Positions 11,675-23,695 of a stretch of 64,000 nucleotides of DNA are shown here, in pieces (positions within the stretch are counted from its first letter, which is position 1; the number at the start of each line of letters is the position of its first letter). This DNA is from Wyeomyia smithii (lineage: Eukaryota > Arthropoda > Insecta > Diptera > Culicidae), in assembly GCF_029784165.1 (NCBI RefSeq), contig NC_073695.1:13453286-13517285 (forward strand). The letters are read 5' to 3'. A model generated the notes under the pieces. The model saw nothing but the letters and a program-made list of their open reading frames with translations, was not told the DNA's origin and did not search any database. Position numbers and translations under genes: made by a program.

Positions 11675-11945
11675 AACAATATCGCCTAATTACAATTCCC
11701 TGGAGAGAACTTTCATACGTTGCTCACACCAGTTTTATTATAACAGGGCCTTAATTTTGTTAGAAAGAGAGTCAATAGAGGTACTGTAGAATTCAGATTG
11801 AAGGAAAGGTACTTGGTGGGAAGCCTGAGAATAAACCCATGCTAAAGTCCTTTGGCAACCAAATGGCTTGATTCTACTAAGATTCGAACCCACGACCACC
11901 CGCTTACCAAGGCGGACTCTGTAACCTTGTGGCTACGGAGCTCCC
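11675..11945 (-). mobile_element. tRNA-derived SINE, family B, copy 2
   Basis: On the minus strand the head is GGGAGCTCCGTAGCCACAAGG, and the B-box-like GTGGGTTCGAATCTTAG is better preserved than in the copy at 2364-2640. The body contains CATGGGTTTATTCTCAGG and the tail GGAATTGTAATTAGGCGAT. Internal identity with copy 1 is high in head, body and tail. A minus-strand ORF that overlaps it (11842-12066) is incidental. Confidence 0.8.
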
Positions 11946-12721
11946 AAAATGTTCGAGTTATATGAAACCAATCAATGCCTAATATATTTTTCTTTTTGCT
12001 TCGCAAAACTTTACCGCCTTTCATCACACAAATAATCACTGCGTCATACAAATAAAATATCGGCAAAAATAATTATTTAACGTTCGTCGATTGCAAATTT
12101 GAAATGCAAATTTGTTTGTGGTTAGATTATCCGGAAAAATGAGTCATCCAGAGTGAAAAAAAAAATCGACGCGCCGGATATCGAGTCCAATTTATATTGG
12201 TGAGCATCGTTGAAATGGCCTTTCTCTGTTTAGAATATTAATTTCAAATAAATTCGTAACTAATCTATGCAAAACCTGGTACAAATGATTTATTTATTCC
12301 AATCACTGACATGAATATACATTCTAACTTAATGATGTAATGTATATTGTAGAAGCTTGAGACTGCATTTTGTCTCAAACTTCAAGTTTAAAGGGACATT
12401 AAGCAATCTTTGATTAATGATTTGATTTTCTGTTTAATGCAAAAAAAAAACATTTAATAAAAAAATACCTAACGTCATTTTATCTGTAATGAGGTCTAAC
12501 ACTTCTTACTAATGCAAATTTAAAGTACCATGTGGTATGCGAACGATTTTGGATATGATCAATCTGGTTCCTGCTACTTGATTTAAGAGTCGTTGGAACA
12601 ATTATGTGTTTTGGTTCATGTCAGAAACTGAGCATTTCGAGCGAGTGAATTCTGATCATGCCTGGGTGAGTTCAACGTTTTGTTTTTTACTTCAAAGTGA
12701 TTGGTGGTATCGCACAATTAG

Positions 12722-12870
12722 TTTAGGCCTCTAGTGCCCAAGTTATTTTTCAAATTGACCTTGGTAAAATCACTATGAATCTTTATTAACATTTTCTAAG
12801 TATTTATTGAAGCTTTTTAGAGGGTCAACTGAAGCGTGTCTAAAGGCGGCACTGGGCACTAGAGGGTTAA
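12722..12870. mobile_element. TTAA-type MITE (piggyBac-like ends), copy 1
   Basis: The ends are inverted: GGCCTCTAGTGCCCAA at the left and TGGGCACTAGAGGG followed by TTAA at the right (12867-12870). The left flank is TTTA, a one-base variant of TTAA. The interior shares TATTGAAGCTTTTTAGA and GGCGGCACTGGGCACTAGAG with the copy at 47738-47840. A TTAA target with CCCT-type ends suggests mobilisation by a piggyBac-family transposase (inference). No coding capacity. Confidence 0.8.
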
Positions 12871-15130
12871 GTCAAAAGGAAACTACTACTCGTTGTGGCC
12901 AGTGTGGTCCAGGGCACTTGGTTAGACTCTCATAAAATTCAGTTCTGAGTTGGGTATATTTCGAAGCGTTGTCAGGCTCGAACTTGGTTTTCACTAGAAT
13001 TTCATCACAACCACAATCACCAAACATGCTTTGAACTTGACATTCGAGATCATTCAACAGGGTTCGAGCTAAAGAACATTTCTTTTTGTGTTCTCAAGAT
13101 GAACTACTTGTTGGAATCGAGACGAACTAACCCAGGAGGCTAAAAGCCTTAATAAAGCCAAAAAACTACTTATTTGAAATTGTACCTGCCACCACCTATT
13201 CATTTTTCAATCACTCAATCTTGACGCTCTATTACGCGTGCTGAAAAATTTTGTTCCAAAAATAAAAACAAAGTTGGGGATTTAATTTCAATCAGAACGA
13301 ACTCTACCCGGTCCGACGCTATTGATAATCCTAGTGAGCAACATCCGGTTACACAGTATAGAGGGACTCATAAGTAGATTAGTGATAATGAATGTGCTCA
13401 ATAAGATTGGATTACTATCATTTGTGATGAAAGTAGCAAATTTCCCTTGAAACACTTTCACTACTTATCGAAGAATCCAATCCAATCGTTATTCGGAAAC
13501 AAAGAAACAAATTCCATCGAAAATACAGTTCATTGGCTCGACAAATTTTCCTAGATTTTTTCGCATTTTTTCGTATTCAGTAGCTAGAAGATCATTGCCA
13601 AGGTCACTGATACCCAACTGAAAAAGGGGCTCATCACTACGACAGCGACAAGCCCTCTGACGGAACAGCACTTGGGCACGAAAAGACTCATGCCGACACA
13701 CACAACGTGAAGGTTCAAGAAAGAAGTAGAAAAAATGGCATCACGAGTGTTGACTTTCCAGCCAGTTCCTTACCTTTACTGAAACACGCAACTAAATTCC
13801 CCTCCAGTACACAGCATCGCGTCTTGTCGAGGGATGCACCCACTCTCGAGACTAAACACGCTAGTCGAACAAACAACCGTCAGCCGCAAGTCTTTAATCA
13901 TCTACACCGCTTCAGTACTATCCGCAAAACTTGCTCCGGGATTCCGGAGGCGGCACGAGCAGAAAACAAGTTCACCTACTCATCGACGACGGCGGCGACG
14001 GACGCCTGGATGCATGACGATTCGTTCGTGGCGCGTGCTGCAGAATTTAAGAGATTTCACTGTGCGTGAAATCTCTCAGAATATAGATGGTTTTCTGTTT
14101 TCCAAATAAAGCACAACGGTTCCACCTTGTAACATGAATTTCACTTTGAAAAATTTATCACTGTTTCACCTACACAATCTTCAGGAATCATTAAAGATGA
14201 ACCCAGCAGAATTACTGAATCCTTAATTTATCGCTTTAATATTCACGATATGAACAGGCCCCCCTTCCTTTCGGACCAAACTTTTCATTTACAGCGCACT
14301 GGGGTTTATCCACATACAAAAAACACACATCCACAAATACCCGCTTCCGCCCCAGCACCAGTAGAAAATTTCGAAGGAGCCAACTTCGTCCAGCGTCCAC
14401 TTTGGCGCGCTAACCAGACCTTGTAGGCTGCTGAACAAGCACAAGATTTCCTGGGTCTATAAACTCTGCACACACAAAAGGTAACGCACCTGGTAACGCA
14501 CCCGTAACGCGGACAGGACAGACCTCTACGGGGGAGGTCGTCTCGGTTTTTGCACGTCTACACCGGACTCGCGTTCCAATTGAACTAAACTCCTGCCAGC
14601 GGTCCGATCGAGAGTCGAGCTTGCGGCAACGGGTTTGCCCACACCGTTTACCGGTCTAGGCGTAAGGTACGAACGATGATGTCATTGAGAGCAGCAGCAC
14701 CGATTGCGGGCTTGTTGCTGCTGTTTTCGGATTTGGTTGCTGGCAAAAGCGCGGTTCTATGCTTCTATGCCCAAGTCGGCCGGGACATTCAACAGGAAGC
14801 AGCTAAATGTGCGGGATGCGCGAGAGCAGACGAGAGCGAAACCGGAGCGAACTCGGGCCGTCCTGGGAGCCGTACTCGCACACCGTTTGCATTGCTCATC
14901 CGGGGCCTTTCTCTCGTGCCATCAGCTGTGTGGAGTCTCTACTGATAAGGATAAAAACGGGCTAGTGGGAATGGGAATGTAAGAAAAGTGCGGGTAGATT
15001 TTACTTATAAGTTACAATAAATATGCTGTTTTGCTCTTACCTAGGTATAACAGTACACATAATTCCTGTGAGAATAGTTCAGAAACATCTACTATTCGAA
15101 TTTAGATTTGTACTGATGATTTATACAAAC
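12871..15130. other. non-repetitive stretch, possible host sequence, no confident gene
   Basis: This stretch, especially 13600-14980, is less AT-rich than its surroundings and contains no recognised element. An ORF at 14676-14945 (+) starts MMSLRAAAPIAGLLLLFSDLVAG, which resembles a secretion signal with a plausible cleavage after LVAG. The rest of that ORF looks unstructured and ends at 14945 with no homology I recognise. Minus-strand ORF 13489-13701 is also unrecognised. A 10-bp stem-loop (AGAGATTTCA / TGAAATCTCT) lies near 14050-14076. Confidence 0.3.
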
Positions 15131-15134
15131 CATT

Positions 15135-15347
15135 AAGCAAAGCAAAGCCTTGGTGCTACATTCCGATTCGGAACTCGACCTTCTGTTTATTATATACAGA
15201 CTTCGCAGCCAACTGTTAAGTGTACAGGACAATTGCGGGGCCAGCGCTACGATCCTACTAACACTAACAGTCTCTCCCGAGCCGAGACTCGAACCTACGA
15301 CAACTGGCTTGTTAGGCCACCATCGTACCGCGAGACCAGCTGGGAGG
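15135..15347 (-). mobile_element. tRNA-derived SINE, family C, full copy
   Basis: On the minus strand the copy begins with a tRNA-like head (CTCCCAGCTGGTCTCGCGGT) and has the B box GGTTCGAGTCT (plus coordinates 15285-15295). It ends in GTAGCACCAAGGCTTTGCTT. The hexamer ACCATT flanks both sides (15129-15134 and 15348-15353), a possible short target duplication. The 3' half recurs at 50900-51017. The 93-codon minus-strand ORF over it is just the SINE read through. Confidence 0.8.
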
Positions 15348-15699
15348 ACCATTCGTTTGTACAAATCTATCAAAACTGTGCTATCAGATTATGTTGTGAT
15401 AATATTGCGTAGAATTTTAAGAATAATGAATGTTTATGAATTTCACTTACAGCAAATAATTACACAGAAAATTCATTTTTCATTTTTAAATTTTTTTCCT
15501 CTTCTTCTCGAACATATGAAAACTGTCAATGCACTCTGAACAACAACCTGTTTTCTTAAACAGTGTTCTTAAACAGTTTGGATTTACAAACGGTGTCAGA
15601 AGTCATTATGGTCTCTAGACGTCTCCCCGTTTCTGGGGAATACTTGGTCGATTTTCTTGCGACGAAAACATCCTGATTCCGAAAATACTCATATTGCAG

Positions 15700-15960
15700 A
15701 CTAAATAATCGGTTTTCGCATATTTTCCGAAGCTGGCACCGGCATTTCGAATTTCAAAATGTTGTCGGACACCGATTGGCTCCTGAAATACCAATATTAA
15801 GGGTTTGTAAATGTTTTTCACAATTTTATACAGCTTCCCATAAGCCGGAAGTCGCCATCTTGGACCTTAAACTGGCGTCGAACATCATGTTCCGGTCTCT
15901 GTACATCAGCTTGCGGCCTTCAGTTATGATATTTCCACTCTATGAAATATTTTGCCTTTT
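15700..15960. repeat. dispersed repeat related to 7250-7450
   Basis: It shares AGCTTCCCATAAGCCGGAAG, GTCGCCATCTTGGA and ATCATGTTCCGGTCTCTGTA with the repeat near 7250-7420. It is non-coding and partial. Confidence 0.6.
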
Positions 15961-16539
15961 GTGATTCTGCCCTCCGTAATTCTGCATTGTTTTTAATAAA
16001 ATCCAAAATGGTGACCAAACTCAAGATGACGGCTAAACTTCTGATCACCTGAAAAAAAAACCTCATCATTCTTCTTTATAACAAAGTTCGTAAGAGATTT
16101 TATGCCAAAAAAACAACCCAAATTAATTCACCTAGCGGTGAGACCCAGCCTTTCTCAATCAAATTTATTATTTGTTTGAATAGATTTACATGAACACTTC
16201 AATTATCAAGAACCATTACACCTTGATAACATTTGCTGGATTTATTTATCACTCTAAATAACAAGTTTTCGGTAGTCAACAGGGAAACTATACCGAACAT
16301 TTGAAATTTAACATTCAAACATATATGGGCATACATTAACACATGCAAATAACATGAAATAAATATGTTTCAAATATATGACGCGAATTTTTTTTGTTCG
16401 TTGCATAATCGAAACGTCACTGTACTCATATTTCGGTTGGACTCGATTATATATAGACTCGATTATATATCATTCGATACAATATCATTTTAGATTCGAT
16501 TATTTGTGAAAGGATTTTTTTTGCTAATTCTAATATGAT

Positions 16540-17640
16540 TTTCTTTTCACAACTTTTGAACCACGTGCTCAATCATAATAATTCATTAGTCAACCCTAGC
16601 CCGTTCATCTGATATCAATATTGTTCGAATCGGTTGAGTAATTTCTGAGATAGCGAAGTTTCGTGATTTTTACATTTTGATACATTACAGATGAAGTTAC
16701 AGTCCGTTTACAGTAAAATTTAATAGGGTGTTATGAGGCAGCCAGATCATTTACTCGACACTAATTTGATGAAAATCGGTCAAGTCATCTCTGAGCAAAG
16801 TGGGCGAGTTTCAGTAGTCTTCGGAATATGTTTCTTTTCTTAGCTGAATTTCACATTTTCAAACATAACAGGTAAAGCAAAAGTCCGATTGCAAAAAAAA
16901 AATCAATAGGGTTTTATGAGGCAACTAGACCTTCCATATGACACCGATTTTATGAAAATCGGTCCAGCCATCTCTGAGAAACATGAGTGAGATTAAATTG
17001 TTTCCAGAACACAATTCTTTCCATAACTTTTGTACCACACGTTCAATCTTTTTGATATTCGAAAGTTAAAGATTTTTTAGGTTTTCATTTAAAACCAAAT
17101 TTATTGAAACCGGTTGTGTAGTGTCTGAGATAATGAACTTTCATTATTTTCACATTTTGATAAATAACATATAAACTAAAACTCCGATTCAGGGTTGCAA
17201 ATTTTCACTGTCAGTAATAGATTCTCAGTTGCCACTGAGTGCTACGAATATCAGTATCAACACGAACGAGCTGAAAGCGAAAATTGCTTTCAGCTCCAAT
17301 CTGTTGACACTGGTAGTGCTGACTGGCAGTATTTCTGTGATTTCGCACACGCTATGTTGCTGTAGCGATGTTTATGGGGTGTAGGATGAAGGTGTCTATC
17401 TGCTTCATCGAATTCAAGCAATGAATTGGCTCAGATCAAAAAAATTCGATATTAATTGAAATATATCATTCATATCACTGACATGATTATTGACTGATAA
17501 TTGACACGGGTGACACTCAATATCAGTTTGAAGAGAGTGAGAGTGAAACTGCTGTTGTATCATTTTCATTTTTCTGTATCGAAATTTCGCAACACTGCTC
17601 CGAATGTAACACAATTCAATAGGGTTTTATGAGGCAGCAA
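16540..17640. repeat. tandem dispersed repeat, irregular period, split by a MITE
   Basis: The phrase CAATAGGGTTTTATGAGGCA recurs at about 16721, 16907 and 17616. CACATTTTGATA-like followed by AAGTCCGATT recurs at about 16674, 16851 and 17152. TGAAAATCGGTCNAGNCATCTCTGAG also repeats. The array is interrupted at 17190-17597 by a 408-bp insertion. Non-coding. Confidence 0.7.
17190..17597. mobile_element. hAT-like MITE with 8-bp target duplication
   Basis: The left end is CAGGGTTGCAAATTTTC and the right end inverted is CAGTGTTGCGAAATTTC, i.e. terminal inverted repeats with two mismatches and a one-base shift. The flanks are CTCCGATT (17182-17189) and CTCCGAAT (17598-17605), an 8-bp duplication with one difference. 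CAG-starting ends with 8-bp duplications are typical of hAT elements. Removing it restores the repeat phrase around AAACTCCGATT...CAATAGGG. An internal stem (GAGCTGAAAGC / GCTTTCAGCTC) lies at about 17268-17297. It cannot encode a transposase. Confidence 0.85.
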
Positions 17641-18640
17641 CCTTTCATTTGAGAATTATTTTATAAAACGCACACACACAGTTAAAATTATGTGTAAAAA
17701 TTCGAATCAAAACACATTAAAACACTAACGACATCTGTCTTGTGGTGCCCCATTTGCACTGCATAAATGTTGCAATATCAATGTTTTACCGATATCAGTG
17801 CTTGCTTTGCCAGTAACGCGAGCGCCACAAAGTGGGAGAAGTACCACTTACGATTAAATGACGGTTGCATGTTTTTACACATCCTCGAAAATAAGATGAA
17901 CGTCTGTTCTCTGTGGTAAAACGCCTCATGAAGATTTTTTTCCCAAACCGTCAAATTTTCCAAAACCGCAATAACTCCGGCTAAACTTGATAGATTTTGC
18001 TGAAAACTTGGATAATCACTTAACTCTATTAAAGCTTTAACACGCATGGTTACACAGCTGTGCAAACGAGGTGAAATTATATTATTTATCTAGATTTTTT
18101 TTTTTTAATTTTCACGGTCTTCACCTGACTTTTACCAGAACTGTGTGCAAATCCGGAATGTGGAATTTTGCAGAACAACTTGAGAGCTTTCGTTTGATAT
18201 ATTCGGTGGATACGTCATTTGGAGTGAAAGGCTTCCAACAGAATTTGTTTTCTTAATGATGTCAAAATCGCTGAAACTACAATAACTCAGGTTAGACTTG
18301 ATATTTATGCTGCAAATTATTGCTCCAACTAAATCATACCAGGAGAAATTGACAATAGTTACAAATAAATTTACCTGTGTTAATTATTTTTATGTTCGAG
18401 TTTCTTACAGCAACTGAAAAATTCTTAACAGCTAACAATCCTACTACCCCTTATGCATCACACCAATATGGCGTATTTACAAATTACGTAACTTTTGGAG
18501 TTTGACATTTTAAAACGAAACAGCTTTTACTGCCGGACATTTTGTGTGCAGAACTGGTCTTTGCGACTGGGATTGACATCAACCGTGCGCCGGTTGTAGA
18601 GGAGAGCGGCTACAGAAGCTGAGTATTTTTTTTTCTTGGA
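17641..18640. other. AT-rich intergenic, nothing recognised
   Basis: Only short ORFs (for example 17778-18065 minus and 18071-18256 plus) without family features are present. Confidence 0.45.
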
Positions 18641-18689
18641 TTTTTATTATATAGATGCTGAGGACTTTACGCGCCTGGTTTGTACATCC

Positions 18690-20512
18690 AGCATGGACGA
18701 CGTAGATTACCAGACCGAGTGCGAGGGTGAAAAGTCGCTCGTTCCCCAGCTTGGTCCTCTCGGATACAAAGCGCGAAAAATCGCTAGCGAAGCGCCTCAG
18801 GACCTTATAAACCGCGTGAAGCTGTACCCGGTAGAATCGCCGGGGCCATGGGTTGTATTTCTTCGGCCCAAAGCGAAAACATTGTACCCAATGCGAATCT
18901 CGAGGGATCTGGCTAGATATTTTTCCCCCATGACAGAGATCATCAAAGTCCAACCGCAAAACTACGTGTTTCAGTATCAAGCCTCAAGCAACATAACGAG
19001 ATAGCTGCTTTTTTACGCGGAAATATCACGTTGTACACGTTCGAGCTCGTGTGGTGGAGATCAACGGCGTTGTCACCGACCCGAGTTTGACCGTCGGGGA
19101 CCTGCTGAAGGCTAGAACCGGCCATTTTAGGGATTCCAGCCTTCAAGAGGTAATGTTACTTGATTGCAAGCAAACGGTAGAGCGACAAGGGTCTGCTCCG
19201 TGCGCTTGTTTGTATCGCGGGTGATAAATTTTCTCAAATGCAAACAGTTGGGACATACAGCCTCCTAAGATGCGTAAGGCAACATGCGGATGACGGCTGC
19301 GATAAGGAAGGCTGAAAAGTGCATCTGTGGTGGGCAGACTCCCCATGCGCTGTGCAGATGCCCCGCGTACAAACAACGCCAAAACAAAATGCTTAATGAG
19401 ACCGCTGCCACCAAACTGGTTGCCGAGAATCCTTACGAACTGCTGCCGTCTGATGACAATTCAGCTGGGGAACCTTCTTTTGCCTAACCTGGAAAGTCTA
19501 GGACGAGAAAAAACCTCTCTTCCTCTGAATTTCCCTGGAAAGGACAAAAGAGATCCTTACCTGAAATGACAGATATATTCAAGCAATGAAGTGCTGTTCG
19601 GAACCCGAAGCCTCCGCATTTGGCTTAACTGAATTCTTGCAAGGTGTTTCCAGCACTTCCAGTAACATCAAAAAGCCCAACTATTCCTTCTTTTTCATCC
19701 AAGACACAGCCAGATCTGAACGGCTAAAGTTCACAGATATTGAGGACTGGATTTTTGAAAATTCAGCAAAACTGATGTCCTTATCCCCTTATCCTACAAT
19801 AAAGCATTTATACCTACAATAAAGCGTTTTTGAAGCAGTAGACCCCTTTATGGTCCTCCTTAAAGCGATTGTATTCTTCGAAGTCTGATTTATTGGTTGA
19901 AACGAAGGATTCTATCTCTGCTTAAAAGTGAAAGAATCATCCTCAAAATTGGTTCACTCAAAGTTTTGATTATTAAACACAAATCCGATTTGTTTTCCAT
20001 CTGGGAAGCTTGGCTAACTTCAAATATAAATCTTAACTTGCATGATTTTAACATAATTCGTCTTGATACCCCTTGTGGAGGAGTACTTCTATGAATAGGA
20101 ATTGCTTTTCTTTTTACCGTATTAACCTGCCCACGGATCATCATTTCATTCTTATGAACAGTCTCAGTTCCATTGAGGTTCCTCGATCGATGAAAAACGC
20201 AATTTATCCGAAAAATTTTGTCAGATTACCTTAGTTTGGGTTCCTTTTCATTATTTCATTCCGAGCAATGAGAAAACGGACACTTGGCTAAGGTTGGCGC
20301 AACAAACGGTGATATTTTCGATAGATCAATTGCCTTCAATGAGTTTTTTGCAATTTTCACATCGAAGAACGCTTGTCAACTGGTAGACCTCGTGGGATGA
20401 GAGAGAGTTAGGAAGGTTGTTACACAGCATCATCCCCAAGGTATCTACCAAACCTTTGTTTTGGGGGTCGGATGTAGGTCCAGACTTCATTCGCGTGATG
20501 TAGCGGATTATG
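18690..20512 (+). pseudogene. I-clade LINE copy 2, ORF1 to RNase H remnants
   Basis: Collinear remnants of the same LINE as the minus-strand copy at 53.8-59.5 kb. ORF1 N-terminal part: GPWVVFLRPKAKTLYPMRIS...MTEIIKVQPQ. It continues with VVEINGVVTDPSLTV, a lone zinc knuckle (CICGGQTPHALCRCP) and DIEDWIFENSAKL. ORF2 endonuclease start: GSLKVLIIKHKSDLFSIWEA, WLTSNINLNLHDFNIIRLDT and CGGVLL (about 19940-20090). A large internal deletion follows, removing the RT. RNase H C-terminal sequence resumes at about 20305 (IFDRSIAFNEFFAIF). Many stops and frameshifts are present. The tail piece is separated by a SINE at 20524-20878. Confidence 0.85.
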
Positions 20513-20523
20513 TCCAACAACTA
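20513..20523 (+). repeat. target duplication of SINE A (left)
   Basis: TCCAACAACTA here is repeated at 20882-20892, immediately after the SINE poly(A). A one-base-shifted ATG just upstream extends the similarity. Confidence 0.9.
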
Positions 20524-20881
20524 GAGCGGGGGCCTAGTGTGGTTGGTAACGTCTCCGCCAACCACGCTCGACGCCTGGGTTCGAATCCCACCGCCGACAT
20601 AGGTGTCGATGGTTGTGAGGTGGCGTGATCCACTCACAACCAACCCAACTGGTCTAGATTCAATCCTAGCCGACACCGGGAGATTTTCTGAGGCGAAAAA
20701 TCTCTGGGATCACGCCTTCCATCGCATGAGGAAGTAAAGCCGTTGGCGCCGGTCCGTTAATAAACGGGTCGTGAGTTAGCGTCCTGGGTGTGGAGTCGCC
20801 TTCCTGGGCGTCGGTGATTGGCCACAACAGTGGCGGAACTAGACCGACGGAAAATAACCGAGAATAAAAAAAAAAAAATGT
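20524..20881 (+). mobile_element. tRNA-derived SINE, family A, copy 2 (full length, nested)
   Basis: The A-box-like TAGTGTGGTTGG is at 20535-20546 and the B box GGTTCGAATCC at 20578-20588. The body is the same as in the copy at 8581-8875. The 3' end reads GACGGAAAATAACCGAG and then an A-rich tail. An 11-bp perfect duplication (TCCAACAACTA) flanks it. It lies inside the tail of I-clade LINE copy 2, so it is younger than that copy. Confidence 0.92.
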
Positions 20882-20892
20882 TCCAACAACTA

Positions 20893-21035
20893 CGGGATAG
20901 ACGTATTTCTACTGAATATTGGGCTCACTTATTGGGCACTTATTGGGAATATTGGGCAGTAATCATTGCGTTTGTGGATTGGGGTATCATGACATTGAAC
21001 AAATAGTTTGTGTGCTAAATTCCGTGGTACCTACT
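20893..21035 (+). pseudogene. I-clade LINE copy 2, CCHC tail fragment
   Basis: After the SINE the LINE resumes with QQLRDRRIS, which aligns with FDAHLRRVG in the other copy. It continues with NHCVCGLGYHDIEQIVCVL, equivalent to CACGEGYHDIEHVVWSCP in the other copy. Homology fades after about 21035. Confidence 0.8.
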
Positions 21036-22371
21036 TTTAGAGTCCCGCAGGGCCCGAGAAATACAACCCTATGCCCCAGTTCATGTTATTCTGGCTCAAC
21101 AGAACATTACATACATCGTACTGATTAATGGCTACTTGAAAATCATCAGTGTGCCCATCTAAAAATAACAACAAATTGAACCACCGCGCACTGGAAAAAA
21201 TGTTCCCGAATTCCCACTAATTAGAAACTGCTGGGCTGGCAACCTGAAATATAGCCTTTCTTATGTAAAATTGGTCAATAAATAGTCGTTTCACCTCACT
21301 AAGCGTTTTTGGCTTATACATGAAATTAAAGCTCTTGAGTTGCTGTACAAAACGCTGTATTCGGATTTTTTCCTAGTTCTATTGGAGAGAATATGAAGAC
21401 ACTGACCCTGAAAATTCCTTTTCCTTTTTATTCAAATTTCTTGTTTATTTCTTTTCGAATTTTTGATTGCAGTTGTTTTATACGATTTTTTCTAAGCCCA
21501 CCTTCAACTCTAAAATGGATGTCAAGTCTGAGCACAATTAGTTGGAGAACGCTAGAAAAAGGAAAACAAAAAAATGATCAAATTTAGCTTAAAGTATTTT
21601 TGAAAAAATTAATGATCAAATTAAATTGTAAATGGCAACGCTTATCACGACTACAATAGGTCAAATCGGCTAACGACGAACAATCGAAAAGATGGTCACA
21701 AATTGAGCATCCCTATGTGAAAAATGCTCCTAAATACTAAGGAAAGTTCTAAAAGTATACTAAATTTATTTCAGAAAGAAAAAAATCTTTTGTTTACCCA
21801 AAAGCGTCGAAAGTTTTCTCCATAGGCTAGGAATGCACAAAAGCACAGAATACACAAATTGAGGCGAAAAAACAATTAACTCTTGCCATAAGATGCGAAA
21901 ACCGGAAATAAGTTTAGCTCAGAAAGATGAAAAGAAAAGTGAATGATTCCAAATTAAACTCAAGATGGACAAAAAACAAATCGATAATTGATCTCAGCAC
22001 GACGAATGAAGAAGCGTTTTGAAAGGAGAAAAAGCCAATAAAAGCTCCGAATTTTTTGAAGGAAATTCCTTTCAAGGCCAGCAATTGCAAAAAAAAAACA
22101 CTTTTAATGCTAGAAAAGGTGGCAATTCTCACTGGAACCGTCCCCCTGGTAACACGAGGTCTTTAAAAAAGGTCATTTTTGTGTCTAAATCATTGAAAGT
22201 GGTGAAAAAATGAGAAAACCACTTTGGTTGGATCATATTGATGGACCCCTCGGGCACCAAGGGGTCAAACAGTTTTTAGAAAATTTGTATTTCCAGCAAT
22301 TTTTGATCATTTCATAGATCTGTTTCTTTTGAATTTGACATTAGACCCACTCTAATCAGCACATCGTTTTA
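21036..22371. other. AT-rich intergenic, nothing recognised
   Basis: No coding or repeat-family features are visible to me beyond short A/T-rich ORFs. Confidence 0.45.
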
Positions 22372-22783
22372 GGGGTTATATACTTTTTTGCTCGAGAAAA
22401 AAGTGCATAGTTTGGAATTTTTTTAAGCGTGTAGCATGAGGTTTTACGATAGCGACGCTGCAGATCAACTGAAATCAAAGAACTTATATTATTTCATTAG
22501 TCAAGAAGTGTGCTGGGTACTGATCGATCGTTTCTATAAGTATTTTTTTTTTAGTGCAAACGTAAGCTTTTTTCCTGATAAAACATGTTTTGAGCGCTGA
22601 AAATTACATTACAATTATACAATAGCTTATGTGGCCGTGGCGAGGTGCGCTGCAAATCGCTCTAACTATCTCACTATTGCTCAGATCTTCAGAAAAATGT
22701 GTAAAAATGTTCTAAAGATGTTGTACTTCAAGATAATGCAATAAAAAACCGGTTTTTTGGAAACTAAAAAGGTATATAACCCC
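22372..22783. mobile_element. 412-bp MITE with GGGGTTATATAC ends
   Basis: The left end GGGGTTATATAC-TTTTT and the right end (inverted GGGGTTATATACCTTTTTAG) form a 12-bp perfect terminal inverted repeat plus imperfect extension. The flanks are TTTA (left) and TTAA (right), compatible with a TTAA or TA target with one later mutation. No ORF of note lies inside. A superfamily cannot be fixed from the ends alone. Confidence 0.8.
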
Positions 22784-23515
22784 TTAAAGCAGATTGATAG
22801 AAGCTTCATTCGAATTAGAAACAAAATTAGCCGCCATCTTGAATTACATCAGAAAAGCGTGTTTGAGCAAGTTCGCAAACACCGATTTCAAATTTGACAC
22901 CGCCATTGGAAACAGAACTCACGACTCAGAACAACGTTATATATGATGATTAGAAAATATGCTAAGAAGAGAATGGTATTAAATTGATTTCAGAATGATG
23001 ATGTATATAATGTGTTGATAAAAAATAGGTACGAGGAGAAGAAGTAATATTTGTTGCTTTTGAGGGAAGCAGAAAATGCGTCAATAGTTATAAACTGTCC
23101 CGTGTTCATTTAAGTAACTTTCTTCAGAGAAAAATAGAACATAAATAACGACATATCAATGTGAATACATCTAAACTATAAATTGAAAAATGAGATCATT
23201 TTTTAACAGCGTATGCTCAGAATAGCAACCAAAATCCAAGATGATTGAAAATTGGGTTAGTTTGAAAAATCTTGTGAAAGCCAAACGAAAAAATAATCTC
23301 GAATAGCTTCCACAATGACAAAATAAATAGTTTTAAATACCGGGAAAGGTAAAAAAATATAATCCCAACTTAAAGCTCAGAATAACGAATAGTTATCTAT
23401 TTAGATAAAAGTCAATATTTGTAACATAACCCCAGAATATCCATCATATACCATTCAATAAGAGTATTTTTAGATTTTGGAGTTTAAGCAATCAAATTTC
23501 TATATTTTTTTAACA
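22784..23515. other. AT-rich intergenic, nothing recognised
   Basis: No genes or elements recognised. One phrase (GCCGCCATCTTGAATT) resembles the dispersed repeat at 7250. Confidence 0.4.
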
Positions 23516-23695
23516 CAATGTTCATTCGACACAAATTTTGTATCCTCGCTGCCAACTGGAAGCCCAAGTTAAATCTAGGACTGAAACTAGTATGGTTTTA
23601 TCAACATCATGTATGAAGTGCTCCGCTAAACCAAGATATCACGAACTGGAACATAGAGTTGTAACTATTCCTCGGGCCTTCGAATTTCTATAACT
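23516..23695 (-). mobile_element. I-clade LINE 3'-end fragment, copy 3
   Basis: TATCCTCGCTGCCAACTGG, CTCCGCTAAACCAAGAT and CCTCGGGCCTTCGA match the 3' untranslated part of the minus-strand I-clade LINE at about 53925-54105 (TATCCTCGCTGCCGACTACG, TTCCGCTACTGGGCCAAGAT, CCACGGGCCTTGAG). It is a 3' fragment only, in the same orientation. Confidence 0.55.

Noticed and set aside
15092..15539. ORFs of 93 (minus) and 129 (plus) codons
   Set aside because: They read through the tRNA-derived SINE and its flanks.
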